From Aquisalimonas sp. 2447 (GTDB lineage: Bacteria; Pseudomonadota; Gammaproteobacteria; Nitrococcales; Aquisalimonadaceae), in NCBI RefSeq assembly GCF_012044895.1, contig NZ_CP050695.1, forward strand, positions 836,501 through 900,500: a stretch of 64,000 nt of DNA, read 5' to 3'. Under the pieces are notes generated by a model that was not told where the DNA came from, ran no database searches, and saw only the letters and a list, made by a program, of their open reading frames with translations. Both the position numbers and the translations under genes were made by a program. Positions 44,356 to 56,267 of this stretch are shown here, one piece after another; within the stretch, counting starts at the first letter, position 1, and every line of letters starts with the position of its first letter.

Positions 44356-44378
44356 GGGAAAGCCGGTACGGTTCACTG
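44356..44378. repeat. 23-bp repeat, copy 3 (diverged)
   Basis: GGGAAAGCCGGTACGGTTCA matches the repeats at 38228 and 39958 at most positions (GGGGAACCCGGTACGGTTCA). It is 118 bases downstream of the PIN toxin stop and in the same orientation. Confidence 0.6.
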
Positions 44379-44438
44379 TCATCGATCGATGTATGCTTGA
44401 AAAGCATGAAATCAGAGAGCAAAAGAAGAGGGCACCAA

Positions 44439-44795
44439 CTATATGCCGCGCTCAAGGAAGTCGGCCCATCGGCGCAACGTCACCGAAAGCCGCAAGTATC
44501 CCATGAACGCCATGTCCGGGTTGGAGGCCCGTGCCTCACTGAAGAGTCTCGGTACCCGCCCACGAAGTTCTGCTACCTGCGTATAGAGATCACGCACGTA
44601 TCCCTGACCGTTCGGCGCGCAGCGGGCCCCCAGAACAAGATCATCTTCTCTGGCGAACTGACGCTCGACGATACGCTCGAGCTGATTCAATCCGTCATTC
44701 CACTCAGATGTTCCCGGCCGCGAGCCAAGCTGCAGATCAAGCAACCTGATAATACGACACCGCTCCAAGCGCATCTTGTCCGTTAGATCCGCCAT
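44439..44795 (-). CDS. Hypothetical helical protein, paralogue of 49090-49512
   Basis: The 118-residue helical protein is of unknown family. The C-terminal stretch NPDMAFMGYLRLSVTLRRW parallels NPDTAFMAYLRLAATLRRW of the 140-residue protein at 49090, and the middle (LERIVERQFAREDDL) parallels LELAVTHQLRLEDDL. It has no signal or metal motif. It is 81 bases downstream of nuoI on the same strand. ATG at 44795 is chosen by comparison with the paralogue; an upstream extension is possible. Confidence 0.65.
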   Translation of the reverse strand: MADLTDKMRLERCRIIRLLDLQLGSRPGTSEWNDGLNQLERIVERQFAREDDLVLGARCAPNGQGYVRDLYTQVAELRGRVPRLFSEARASNPDMAFMGYLRLSVTLRRWADFLERGI

Positions 44796-44875
44796 AGACG
44801 CCTCGTCGTCGGTTGTCGGAGCGGCCCAGACGGTTGCAAGACGAATGTGGGCGTGCCTTTGGCCTGCGGCTCCTG

Positions 44876-45364
44876 TCAACGGAACTGTGCATCCATGGTT
44901 CGATCCTGCGCAATCTGTTTCTCGTACTTGTCACCGATGGCGAGGAGCTCGTCCTTCGTGACGATGTTCTCGCCCCGGTTCTCCATGTGGTACTCATAAA
45001 TCCGCGTCTCGACGATGGAGTCCACCGGGCAGGACTCTTCGCAGAACCCGCAGTAGATACACTTGAACAGGTCGATGTCGTACCGGGTGGTGCGGCGCGT
45101 ACCATCCTCGCGCTGTTCGGAATCGATGGTGATTGCCAGTGCCGGGCAGACGGCCTCGCAGAGCTTGCAGGCGATGCAGCGCTCTTCGCCATTCGGGTAG
45201 CGGCGCAGCGCGTGCAGCCCGCGGAAACGGGGCGAAACGGGCGCCTTCTCTTCCGGGTACTGAATGGTGAGTTTGCGCGCAAACAAGTTGCGCCCGGTGA
45301 GTTTCAGCCCCAGGAGCAGTTCCCAGAGCAAGAATGTACGGAAGAAGTCGCGTACTGCAGTCAT
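44876..45364 (-). CDS. nuoI: NADH-quinone oxidoreductase subunit I
   Basis: The 162-residue protein carries two ferredoxin motifs, [12 protein letters not shown] and [12 protein letters not shown], that bind the [4Fe-4S] clusters N6a and N6b of complex I. The N-terminal amphipathic part and the C-terminal [16 protein letters not shown] are as in proteobacterial NuoI. It follows nuoB directly on the minus strand. Here only nuoB and nuoI occur; the other subunits are absent. A start 12 bases earlier is an alternative. Confidence 0.93.
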   Translation of the reverse strand: MTAVRDFFRTFLLWELLLGLKLTGRNLFARKLTIQYPEEKAPVSPRFRGLHALRRYPNGEERCIACKLCEAVCPALAITIDSEQREDGTRRTTRYDIDLFKCIYCGFCEESCPVDSIVETRIYEYHMENRGENIVTKDELLAIGDKYEKQIAQDRTMDAQFR

Positions 45365-45410
45365 GGGTACACCCATTCGTTTCCAAAGTGAGCACTGAGG
45401 CGCGCCCGCC

Positions 45411-45926
45411 CTATCGAGCGATGGTATTGGTGCGGTGGATCTTGTTCTGCAACTGCACAATGCCGTAGAGCAGCGCCTCCGCCGTGGGCGGACAGCCCGG
45501 CACATAGATATCCACCGGCACGATGCGATCGCATCCCCGGGTCACCGCATAGGAATAGTGGTAGTAGCCGCCGCCGTTGGCGCAGGAGCCCATGGAGATC
45601 ACCCATTTCGGATCCGCCATCTGGTCGTAGACCTTGCGCAGCGCCGGCGCCATCTTGTTGCACAGGGTGCCGGCGACAATCATCACGTCTGACTGGCGGG
45701 GACTGGGGCGGAAGATCACGCCCAGCCGGTCCATGTCATAACGGGCGGCACCGCAGTGCATCATCTCCACGGCGCAGCAGGCCAGGCCGAAGGTCATGGG
45801 CCACATGGAGCCGGTGCGGGCCCAGTTGATGAGCTTGTCCGCCGAGGTGGTGACGTAGCCCTTCTCGAGAACGCCTTCTACTCCCATGTTCGAATACCGT
45901 CCGCAGATTGATGAATCTTTACTCAC
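45411..45926 (-). CDS. nuoB: NADH-quinone oxidoreductase subunit B
   Basis: The 171-residue product has the N2 cluster ligands in [21 protein letters not shown] and [14 protein letters not shown], and the family run [16 protein letters not shown]. NuoB holds the [4Fe-4S] centre that reduces quinone. The GTG start lies seven bases after the aconitase stop. An internal ATG ([10 protein letters not shown], 45887) is the usual start of the family, so the extra 13 residues may not be made. Confidence 0.93.
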   Translation of the reverse strand: MSKDSSICGRYSNMGVEGVLEKGYVTTSADKLINWARTGSMWPMTFGLACCAVEMMHCGAARYDMDRLGVIFRPSPRQSDVMIVAGTLCNKMAPALRKVYDQMADPKWVISMGSCANGGGYYHYSYAVTRGCDRIVPVDIYVPGCPPTAEALLYGIVQLQNKIHRTNTIAR

Positions 45927-45932
45927 TCCACT

Positions 45933-48671
<2,739 letters not shown>

Positions 48672-48727
48672 GTTGCCTCCCAGTGTCTCACCATCTGTGC
48701 CTCCTTGAGCCCCTCGCCCAAAGCCGA

Positions 48728-49066
48728 TCAGTTCTGTGGGTCAATCGCAGTCACTACGTTCACCTGGCTCGCGCAAGCATCCCCGGCTGGCTTCTCTGTC
48801 AGCCGGACTCGCTCCGCCGCATGCGCGCAACCGGGAGGACCACCCTGATGAGCGCCTGGAGCCGACGGCAGTTCGATCCGAACCTCCATTGCCCGAAGCG
48901 CATTACGCGCCCGCTTCAACGTCGCCAGCGCCTCTTCGCCGCAGCGGCCACAACAGGCACAAAGACCCAGAGACAGCCGCAGATCCCGCATGGTCCGTGC
49001 TCCGTTTCGGGCAACCGCTGTGCGGATGTCCTGATCCGTGATCGAATGGCAGAGACACACGTACAT
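48728..49066 (-). CDS. BFD-like [2Fe-2S] ferredoxin with C-terminal extension
   Basis: The first 55 residues match bacterioferritin-associated ferredoxin: [18 protein letters not shown], with Cys-x-Cys, and [12 protein letters not shown], which holds the second pair of Cys. Bfd releases iron from bacterioferritin. The extra 55 residues (containing [16 protein letters not shown]) are unusual and may be disordered. It is 56 bases upstream of acnA, consistent with iron delivery to Fe-S proteins. Confidence 0.82.
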   Translation of the reverse strand: MYVCLCHSITDQDIRTAVARNGARTMRDLRLSLGLCACCGRCGEEALATLKRARNALRAMEVRIELPSAPGAHQGGPPGCAHAAERVRLTEKPAGDACASQVNVVTAIDPQN

Positions 49067-49089
49067 GGAGTGATCCTATGCGCGCCGCA

Positions 49090-49512
49090 TTACGCCCGGC
49101 CCTCCATGCAACCGGCCCAGCGACGCAGGGTCGCGGCCAGCCTTAGATAGGCCATGAACGCGGTGTCCGGATTCGCTTCCCGTGCGTCGTGGAACAACTG
49201 GGGCAGAAGTCCGCGCAACTTCGGGATGTCAGCGCAAAGCCCCCTAACGCCCCCATCCGTCTCTCGGTACCCATTGAGTTGCTCTTCACGAAGAAGATCG
49301 TCCTCCAGTCGGAGCTGATGAGTCACCGCGAGTTCGAGGCGCTCCAACGCCTGTCGCCAGGACCGGGTTGACGGCTTTCGGGTGAGCTGCTCATCCAGCA
49401 GATGAATGATCCGAGCCCTGGCAGCCTGTAACTCACAAAGTGCATTTCTCTCCGCTTCGATGTGGTTGCAACCAAGGCGCATGTCGGCGGAACGCGCTTT
49501 CACCTTTTCCAT
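49090..49512 (-). CDS. Hypothetical helical protein, paralogue of 44439-44795
   Basis: The 140-residue helical protein has an arginine-rich C-terminal part and shares the NPDTAFMAYLRLAATLRRW ending with the other member. Both have a single conserved Leu/Glu-rich segment and no metal or nucleotide motif. It is encoded 23 bases upstream of the Bfd gene, so the two paralogues bracket the iron-sulfur gene run. Function is unknown. Confidence 0.7.
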   Translation of the reverse strand: MEKVKARSADMRLGCNHIEAERNALCELQAARARIIHLLDEQLTRKPSTRSWRQALERLELAVTHQLRLEDDLLREEQLNGYRETDGGVRGLCADIPKLRGLLPQLFHDAREANPDTAFMAYLRLAATLRRWAGCMEGRA

Positions 49513-49607
49513 GGATAACCTCCAGTCTTCGCCAGTTCATTTACCTGCGTGATCGTTGACGCGATGGCACTCGATCATCCTGCGCTATCACCCGAGTCAG
49601 GAACGTG

Positions 49608-50042
49608 TCACCGCGACCTTACGTACGCCTTCTCGATTTGTTCGCGGATCTCCTTGCCTTCGACACTGAGCGTCGCGGTGGGCCTGGCCTTCAATCGCTC
49701 CAGACCAATGGGTTCGCCAGTTTCCTCACACCACCCGTACTCGTCACGATCGATCCGCAGCAACGCGGCGCGAATCTTCTCCAGTTGACGCCGATCGCGA
49801 TCACGTAATCGAAGCTCCAGGGCGCGCTGCTCGTTGATCTGAGCTTGATCCACTTCTTCCGGGAGACTTTCCTGTTCCCGCAGCGCCTGCACACTCCTGT
49901 CAATTCTTGCCATGATTTCGCGACGCTCGTGCTCCAGGATTGCCCGGAAGAACGCCTTGTGTTCCGGCCCCATGTACCCCGCGTCCGCGCTGGGCGGATC
50001 AGGCAGGCCAGTCTCGCTGTCACTCTGCTCTGAAGGACGCAT
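49608..50042 (-). CDS. DksA/TraR-family protein lacking the zinc-finger cysteines
   Basis: The 144-residue product keeps the DksA coiled coil (about 25-100: HKAFFRAILEHERREIMARI and so on). The C4 finger is degenerate: DEYGWCEETGEPIGL has only one Cys, and TLSVEGKE has none. Such zinc-independent paralogues (DksA2-like) act on RNA polymerase with ppGpp and are used under zinc limitation. It is 29 bases downstream of selO, probably cotranscribed. A shorter start at residue 24 is possible. Confidence 0.82.
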   Translation of the reverse strand: MRPSEQSDSETGLPDPPSADAGYMGPEHKAFFRAILEHERREIMARIDRSVQALREQESLPEEVDQAQINEQRALELRLRDRDRRQLEKIRAALLRIDRDEYGWCEETGEPIGLERLKARPTATLSVEGKEIREQIEKAYVRSR

Positions 50043-50071
50043 GCTGTTCCCCCGTTAAACCTGGCTCGCGT

Positions 50072-51583
50072 TCAAGTGCCGCAGAAGGTGCGCAACACGC
50101 GCTCGCTCGCTCGCGGTGGGCGCGCACCGGGAGCGTTCTCCGGATGATCCGTGAACGGCTGAGTCACATTCGAGAGAAGCTCACGGAACGGCGCCAGGTC
50201 GCCGTGGCGCTCAGCCGCCCGGATGGCAGCATGCACCGCATGGTTTCGCGGAATGACAGCGGGATTGACCCGGTGCATGGCACGCATGCGCTCGGTGCTG
50301 CGCCCACGATCCTGCTGCAGGCGTTCCAGCCAGCGTGTGTACCACTGCTGCCAGCCATCCGGGTCACTGAACAGGGCCCGAACCGGCGAATCCAGGTTCG
50401 GCTCGACAGCAGTGTCACTCAGACGTCGGAAGAAACACGTGTAATCCACCTGCTGGCGCTCCAGAAGCGCGAGCAGTTCATCCACCAGTACAGCGTCGTC
50501 AGGATGCTCGCTGAAAAGGCCAAGCTTGCGGCGCATGCCCTGCAGGCGATCACGTTCATAGAGCGCTGGGAAAGAGCCGACGACGTCCTGCGCCTGTTCG
50601 ATGGCTGCGTCCTGATCGTCATCGAGTAGCGGCAGCAGGGTCTCGGCAAGACGCATCAAATTCCATTGCGCCACGGCCGGCTGATTCTCGTAGCGATAGC
50701 GACCACCCTGATCGATGAAGCTGAAACAGGCGCCGGCCTCGTAGTGATCAAGAAACGCACAGGGGCCGTAGTCCAGCGTCTCGCCGATCAGCGTGGTGTT
50801 GTCGGTGTTCATCACGCCATGGATGAACCCGATATTCATCCACAGAGAGACCAACGCCGCCTGCCGGCGCACCACTTCACGCAGAAGCGCGACATACCTG
50901 TTTTCGCCGTCGTCTCCGACCAGCCCGTGCCGGTCAATCACGTAATCCGCCAGAATCCGTATGGCCTCGACATCCCCACGCACCGCGAAGTACTCGAAGG
51001 TGCCAACACGGACGTGGCTCTGTGCCACCCGGGTGATGACCGCACCGGGGAGGTGCGTCTCGCGCTGCACGCTCTCACCCGTGCTGACCAGCGCCAGGGC
51101 ACGGCTGGTGGGCACGCCCATGGCATGCATGGCTTCGCTGACCAGGTACTCCCGCATCGCAGGCCCGATCGGACAGCGACCGTCGCCACCGCGGGAGAAA
51201 GGCGTGGTGCCCGAGCCCTTGAGCTGAATGTCCCGGCGAACACCGTTGCGATCGACGACTTCGCCGAGCAACAGGGCGCGCCCATCCCCTAGCTGAGGAA
51301 CAAGGTTACAGAATTGGTGGCCGGCGTAGGCCAGCGCGATAGGCTCTGCACCCTGCGGGAGCTGCCAACCGCTGAAGATCCCGGTGATCCGGGCACGCTC
51401 CAGATCAGGCAGCCCCAGTTCCGTGGCCAGCCCACGATTGAACCGCACCGTTGCCGGCGCCGCCGGCGATGCCGGCTGACAGCGGGCGTAGAAGCGCTCG
51501 GGCAGCCGCGCATAGGTATTGTCGAACCGCAGCCGCACCGGCTCTTGCTCGGGAGCGGCGATCGAGGGTTCGTGTGCGCTCAT
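50072..51583 (-). CDS. selO: SelO/YdiU-family pseudokinase (protein AMPylase)
   Basis: The 503-residue protein has the family hallmarks YAGHQFCNLVPQLGDGRALLLGE (two parts), RDIQLKGSGTTPFSRGGDGR, and LVSLWMNIGFIHGVMNTDNTT. SelO transfers AMP to proteins and is linked to redox stress. The C-terminus RTFCGT has Cys at the site that carries selenocysteine in some homologues. It is divergent from the MarR gene by 84 bases, so shared regulation is possible. Confidence 0.93.
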   Translation of the reverse strand: MSAHEPSIAAPEQEPVRLRFDNTYARLPERFYARCQPASPAAPATVRFNRGLATELGLPDLERARITGIFSGWQLPQGAEPIALAYAGHQFCNLVPQLGDGRALLLGEVVDRNGVRRDIQLKGSGTTPFSRGGDGRCPIGPAMREYLVSEAMHAMGVPTSRALALVSTGESVQRETHLPGAVITRVAQSHVRVGTFEYFAVRGDVEAIRILADYVIDRHGLVGDDGENRYVALLREVVRRQAALVSLWMNIGFIHGVMNTDNTTLIGETLDYGPCAFLDHYEAGACFSFIDQGGRYRYENQPAVAQWNLMRLAETLLPLLDDDQDAAIEQAQDVVGSFPALYERDRLQGMRRKLGLFSEHPDDAVLVDELLALLERQQVDYTCFFRRLSDTAVEPNLDSPVRALFSDPDGWQQWYTRWLERLQQDRGRSTERMRAMHRVNPAVIPRNHAVHAAIRAAERHGDLAPFRELLSNVTQPFTDHPENAPGARPPRASERVLRTFCGT

Positions 51584-51667
51584 GATGCATGGATCCTGTC
51601 TTTTGATTTCGTTTCGACATTACCAAAGGCATAGACTGGTTTCAATTCGGTAGTGTTTCGCTATCAT

Positions 51668-52255
51668 ATGGACATGAGCGACAACACGTCTGAACTCACA
51701 GCAGATCTGATCATCCACGCGGCCAATCTTGCCTCGGGCAGCCACCGCGCCCCGTCGCTTTCCGCTGCCCAATGGGCGGCGCTGCGCTTCTTCGCCCGCG
51801 CCAATGATTTCTCGCGTACGCCGTCCGCGTTCGCGAGCTACCACGGCACCACCCGCGGCACTGCGTCACAGACCGTGAAATCCCTGGTGCAGAAAGGCTA
51901 TCTGCGACGCGAACACAGCACCGCAGACGGACGAAGGAAGGAGCTGCACTTGACCACCGAGGGAGAGCAGGCGCTCATGGGAGACCCTGCCGACGCTCTG
52001 GTTCGCGCCATCGACATGCTTCCCCCGGCAAAGCGGCGAGCCCTAGAAGACGTGATGCGACGTATCACCGCGCATGTGGACACCCAGTGCGGCGAGCCGA
52101 CGTTCGGTGTCTGCGCCGACTGTGGGTATCGTGATGACAGGGGAAGCCAAGGTGCTGTCTGCCGGGTGACGGGGGAACCCGTAGGCCGATCGGACGCGCA
52201 ACAGTTGTGCTACGCCTTCACCCCAGACAGTGCCCTGCCAGACACGCAGGTCTAG
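51668..52255 (+). CDS. MarR-family regulator with Cys-rich C-terminal tail
   Basis: The 195-residue protein has a MarR winged helix (about 15-140: [42 protein letters not shown] in two parts, LTTEGEQAL). The C-terminal 50 residues contain several cysteines ([32 protein letters not shown]) that could form a metal or redox site. It lies divergent to selO. ATG at 51668 or 51674 is chosen over an upstream GTG (51653). Tail role is unproven. Confidence 0.82.
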   Translation: MDMSDNTSELTADLIIHAANLASGSHRAPSLSAAQWAALRFFARANDFSRTPSAFASYHGTTRGTASQTVKSLVQKGYLRREHSTADGRRKELHLTTEGEQALMGDPADALVRAIDMLPPAKRRALEDVMRRITAHVDTQCGEPTFGVCADCGYRDDRGSQGAVCRVTGEPVGRSDAQQLCYAFTPDSALPDTQV

Positions 52256-52659
52256 CGCCGCTAGACGGGCTATCGATTAGTCTGGACCGTGGATTCGAAC
52301 TTGCAGCGGCTCTTCGACAGGGGGCACCACGACGTGTTGATGGCGCGTTGCACCCGCCACCTGTCAGCGTAGATCACTCCTGGAAGGCATTCCGGGTTTC
52401 CTACCTCTTTCCTGCCTGCTCCCGGGCTGTATGCGAGTGTCGCGACAGGCCGACGTCCCGGATGGCGACGGACGCGCTCCGGGGGCGTCACGTATTGGCC
52501 GGAACAGCCGGCATTCGAGTACGTGACCCGGGGACGGCTGCGGTGCGGCGTCACGTCGAGGCCTTAGAACGTCTGCAGGACAACCTGAGTTCTCGGTATC
52601 CTCTGGCCCGAAAGCGGCAAGATAGCCCCTATACACCTTGGACGGGACACCGCGGAGCG
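52256..52659. other. Intergenic region without a supported gene
   Basis: An open frame runs through it in phase with the amine oxidase, but its residues show no family resemblance and there is no ribosome site. No repeat or terminator with T-run was seen. Confidence 0.5.
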
Positions 52660-53265
52660 ATGTCGAGCAGAAAACGGATCATTGTCGTCGGGGCGGGGAT
52701 CGCTGGCCTTGCCGCGGCCAAGGAGTTGCAGGCTCACGGTCATGAGGTCCTTGTGCTGGAAGCGCGTGATCGCATCGGCGGTCGAATATGGACGAGTCAT
52801 TATTGGCCGGACATGCCCGTGGATCTGGGCGCGACATGGATCCATGGCATCGAAGGGAATGCCATCACTGCGCTCGCGGACGACCTCCAGGCAGAACGCT
52901 TGCGGACGAGTGCGGACAGAACAACGACGTTCAATGCGGCTGGCGCCGTGATCACCGACGCCGAGGAAGTACTGCTCGAGGAAATCACGATCGAGGTGGA
53001 CCGTCTGGTGGAGCGCGCTCAGGACCGGGACCCGGACGTGTCAGTACGGGACGCGATTCGGCCGCTTGAGGAAAGGCTCGCGCCCTCGAGGGCATCGAGT
53101 CAGTTACTTGGTCTTTTGTTAAACAGTTCCATCGAGCACGAATATTGCCCGAGTCTGAACCAGCTGTCGGCACACTGGTTCGACACCGGCGGAGAGTTCG
53201 CCGGCGAAGACGCTTTTTTTGTCCATGGCCTTGAGGTGATTACGGAGTTCCTTCGCGTAACGTAG
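52660..53265 (+). pseudogene. Truncated FAD-dependent amine oxidase
   Basis: The 201 residues are the N-terminal part of a flavin amine oxidase. The Rossmann motif [21 protein letters not shown] is split here for length (GAGIAG core near residue 10), followed by [15 protein letters not shown] and [13 protein letters not shown]. Intact enzymes have about 430-500 residues, so the C-terminal FAD/substrate half is missing. The frame ends abruptly in [11 protein letters not shown] and no other half is found downstream. Confidence 0.8.
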
Positions 53266-53423
53266 GAGGTTCTCTCCGCAATTCACCCGTAACATTACAC
53301 TTCAAGGCATTAAGACGGTCGAGGTCCCGGGAAGAGCCTATCTCCCTGCGCAGCCATGAGCGCGACGCCCCAGCTCCGAGAATATCAACCAGCTGGGGCA
53401 CGGCCCTTCGCACGGTGATGACT

Positions 53424-53465
53424 TTGACCCAAGTCAATATCGTCTGGTGATTCCACTGGTACTAT
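53424..53465 (+). promoter_or_regulatory. FNR/Anr-type promoter of cioAB
   Basis: TTGACCCAAGTCAA at 53424-53437 has perfect TTGAC/GTCAA arms and matches the TTGAT-N4-ATCAA FNR/Anr consensus at 8 of 10 arm positions. A TACTAT -10 box lies at 53460-53465, giving a start near 53472. The box centre is then at about -41.5, the classical position for FNR-activated (class II) promoters. Low-oxygen induction of the oxidase is inferred. Confidence 0.7.
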
Positions 53466-53525
53466 AACTTAGGATATAGTAGACAGTCCTGTCTTGGCGT
53501 CCGTTTCATACCATAGGTGGCCATT

Positions 53526-54941
53526 ATGGAACTTGATCCGCTGCTGCTCTCCCGTGTGCAGTTCGCGTTTGTAGTGTCCTTCCACGCAATCTTCCCGGTT
53601 TTTACTATTGGCTTGGCAGCCTACATCGCCACGCTTGAAGGGTTGTTCTACCGAACCTCGAATCCTGTCTACGCAACTCTGTCACGCTTCTGGACCAAGG
53701 TCTTCGCCGTAGTCTTCGGCATGGGCGTGGTGTCGGGCATCGTCATGGCCTTTCAGTTCGGCTCGAACTGGAGCGCGTTCTCTTATATTTCGGCCAACTT
53801 CCTCGGCCCGGTGCTCAGTTATGAGGTGGTGACCGCGTTCTTCCTGGAGGCCACCTTCCTCGGGGTGCTACTGTTCGGCCGCGATAAGGTGCCGAAGGGC
53901 GTTCACCTCTTCGCCGCCTGCATGGTGGCGGTGGGCACGTTCATCTCATCGTTCTGGATTCTATCGGCCAACAGCTGGATGCAGACGCCGGCCGGAGTTG
54001 AAATGCGCGACGGCTTGTTGCACGTCACGTCGTGGGCAGAGGCCATCTTCAACCCGTCACTCTGGCCGCGGTTCTTCCATATGGCACTGGCCTCATTCCT
54101 CACCGCGGGATTCGTTGTCGCCGGTGTCAGTGCCTGGTATCTGCTCCGGCGCCGCGCTCCTGAGCTGAATCGGAAGGCGCTTGGGATGACGGTTGTGCTC
54201 CTCGCCATCATTGCTCCGGCGCAGCTTCTGGTTGGGGACTGGCACGGACTCAACTCCTTCGAGCACCAGCCTGCCAAGGTCGCAGCCATGGAGGGAGCCT
54301 GGGAGACGAAGGAGGGCGCCCCGCTGATCCTGTTCGCGATCCCGGATGCGGCCAACGAGACCAACCACTGGGAAGTGGCTATTCCTAACATGGCCAGTCT
54401 TATCCTCACTCACGATCTCCAGGGAGAAGTCCCCGGGCTGAAGGAGTGGCCTGCCGAGGATCGACCGCCGGTAGGGATCGTGTTCTGGAGCTTCCGGGTG
54501 ATGGTCGCCATCGGACTGTTGATGATCGCCGTCGCCGCCGTGGCGCTGGTGCAGAGGCTGCGCGGACGCCTGTTCGAGTCCACACGGCTGCTGCGCGTGT
54601 TCACCTGGATGATTCCGCTGCCGTTCGTTGCGGTGCTGGCGGGCTGGTTCGTCACTGATATTGGCCGTCAGCCATACATCGTCTATGGGGTCATGCGCAC
54701 TGCCGAGGGTGTGACTCCCTCGCTCACCGGCGGCATGGCCCTGTTCACCTTGGTGGGGTTCATCCTGGTCTATGCGGTGATCTTCGCGGCGGGGCTTTAC
54801 TACCTGGTGCGTCTTATCCAGGCCGGACCGGAGTCCCTGGAGGCCGCGCCAGTTCAGAGCGAGGGCCGGCCGAAGCGTCCGTTCTCGGCGGTGGGAACAC
54901 CCCTCAATGACAACCCGGTCACCGGTGGCGAGCGAGGTTAA
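53526..54941 (+). CDS. cioA: Cytochrome bd oxidase subunit I, CioA type
   Basis: The 471-residue protein has nine membrane segments. Family marks include SFHAIFPVFTIGLAAY (heme His), VVSGIVMAFQFGSNW, GDWHGLNSFEHQPAKVAAMEG (split) and TDIGRQPYIVYGVMRT. The quinol loop is short, as in cyanide-insensitive CioA rather than long-Q-loop CydA. It reduces O2 with ubiquinol. ATG at 53526 has an AGGTGG site; GTG at 53517 is an alternative. Confidence 0.93.
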   Translation: MELDPLLLSRVQFAFVVSFHAIFPVFTIGLAAYIATLEGLFYRTSNPVYATLSRFWTKVFAVVFGMGVVSGIVMAFQFGSNWSAFSYISANFLGPVLSYEVVTAFFLEATFLGVLLFGRDKVPKGVHLFAACMVAVGTFISSFWILSANSWMQTPAGVEMRDGLLHVTSWAEAIFNPSLWPRFFHMALASFLTAGFVVAGVSAWYLLRRRAPELNRKALGMTVVLLAIIAPAQLLVGDWHGLNSFEHQPAKVAAMEGAWETKEGAPLILFAIPDAANETNHWEVAIPNMASLILTHDLQGEVPGLKEWPAEDRPPVGIVFWSFRVMVAIGLLMIAVAAVALVQRLRGRLFESTRLLRVFTWMIPLPFVAVLAGWFVTDIGRQPYIVYGVMRTAEGVTPSLTGGMALFTLVGFILVYAVIFAAGLYYLVRLIQAGPESLEAAPVQSEGRPKRPFSAVGTPLNDNPVTGGERG

Positions 54942-54946
54942 TCGAC

Positions 54947-55951
54947 ATGGAACTGCTTGATCTGACGCTGATCTGGATTCTGATCATCGGCTTCGGCGTG
55001 TTCATGTACGTGCTCATGGACGGCTTCGATCTGGGCGTGGGGATTCTCTTCCCTTTCGCCCCCGATGAAGCCTCACGCGACGCGATGATGAACTCCGTGG
55101 CGCCGGTCTGGGACGGCAATGAAACCTGGCTGATCCTCGGTGGAGCGGGGCTTCTCGCAGCCTTTCCGCTGGTCTACGCCGTGTTCCTGCCTGCGCTCTA
55201 CATCGGTGTATTCCTGCTTCTGGCGGGCCTGATCTTCCGCGGTGTCGCCTTCGAGTTTCGGTTCAAGGCCAACCGGTCACGCTACCTATGGAACTGGTCC
55301 TTCTTTGGTGGCTCGCTGGTAGCGACATTCGCCCAAGGTGCCGTGGTGGGCGCTTACATCCAGGGCTTCGAGACCTATGGCTTCACCTACGTCGGTGGGC
55401 CGCTAGACTGGCTGACCCCGTTCACCGTGATGACGGGCTTGGCCTTGGTGTGTGGGTATACGCTCCTCGGCGCCACCTGGCTGGTGCTCAAGACCGAAGG
55501 TCCGCTGCAGGACTGGGCCTATGCGGTGGCCAGGCGCATGTTGCTCGCTGTGATGGTGTTCTTCGTCATCATCAGTATCTGGACACCCTTGGCCGAGGTC
55601 CGAGTCATGGAGCGCTGGTTCGGGAATCTGGAGTGGCTCTGGGTATTCCCTCTCGTGACAGTGGGCGCGGCCTACTGGCTCTGGCAGGCCATCGAGCAAC
55701 GTCGTGAAGGTGTGCCGTTCGTGGCCACGATGGTGTTGTTCATCATGTTCTACATCGGTCTGCTGATCAGCATGTGGCCTTTGGCTGTGCCGCCGGATCA
55801 CACCTTCTGGGATGCGGCCTCTGCGCCTGCGAGCCAGCTATTCCTCCTGCTGGGCGTGCTATTCCTCACCCCTGTCGTGTTGGGCTACACGGCCTGGACC
55901 TACTGGGTGTTCCGCGGCAAGGTGTCCGCGCATTCCGGCGGGTACCATTAG
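54947..55951 (+). CDS. cioB: Cytochrome bd oxidase subunit II, CioB type
   Basis: The 334-residue protein has eight or so membrane segments. The start LIIGFGVFMYVLMDGFDLGVG and the block VWDGNETWLILGGAGLLAAFP are hallmarks of CydB/CioB. It is five bases after cioA, in one operon. No CydX-like small gene was found directly behind it. Confidence 0.93.
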   Translation: MELLDLTLIWILIIGFGVFMYVLMDGFDLGVGILFPFAPDEASRDAMMNSVAPVWDGNETWLILGGAGLLAAFPLVYAVFLPALYIGVFLLLAGLIFRGVAFEFRFKANRSRYLWNWSFFGGSLVATFAQGAVVGAYIQGFETYGFTYVGGPLDWLTPFTVMTGLALVCGYTLLGATWLVLKTEGPLQDWAYAVARRMLLAVMVFFVIISIWTPLAEVRVMERWFGNLEWLWVFPLVTVGAAYWLWQAIEQRREGVPFVATMVLFIMFYIGLLISMWPLAVPPDHTFWDAASAPASQLFLLLGVLFLTPVVLGYTAWTYWVFRGKVSAHSGGYH

Positions 55952-55974
55952 TGGTCTGTATCAAGAAGAAAGCA

Positions 55975-56011
55975 CTGCCCCATGTTACGAACGTTTGTAA
56001 CGTCGGGGCAG
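55975..56011 (+). terminator. Stem-loop behind cioB
   Basis: CTGCCCC at 55975-55981 pairs with GGGGCAG at 56005-56011, with an inner GTTAC/GTAAC pair. No T-run follows, so it is a weak or Rho-assisted terminator. Another stable stem lies at 56078-56103 (CCAACC...GGTTGG). Nothing else is evident up to 56266. Confidence 0.45.
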
Positions 56012-56267
56012 TAGCCTCGCAGACTGGATGGCAACCCCGGCAAATGGGTGCGATCGCCGTCCCTGAACTAGTCTAAGCCAACCTCCGCTCTTCAGCGGGT
56101 TGGGACTACGGGAGTCTCAAATACACCCCTATAGGGTGACCGGGGTATACCGACCTGCCCGCTGCATTTATTACCATGAGGACAGGGTATTGCGCCGCAG
56201 CATCAATAATCCTTGCCAAACAGTTCACTGAAACTACAATACGAACCAGATCCTCGCCCCGAGAGGC

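Noticed and set aside
38228-44378. Group II intron domain V or integron attC sites as explanation of the 23-bp repeats
   Set aside because: The repeats lack the GAGCC...GGTTC helix in two of three copies, are shorter than 34 bases, and show no attC core sites; solo IS ends fit better.
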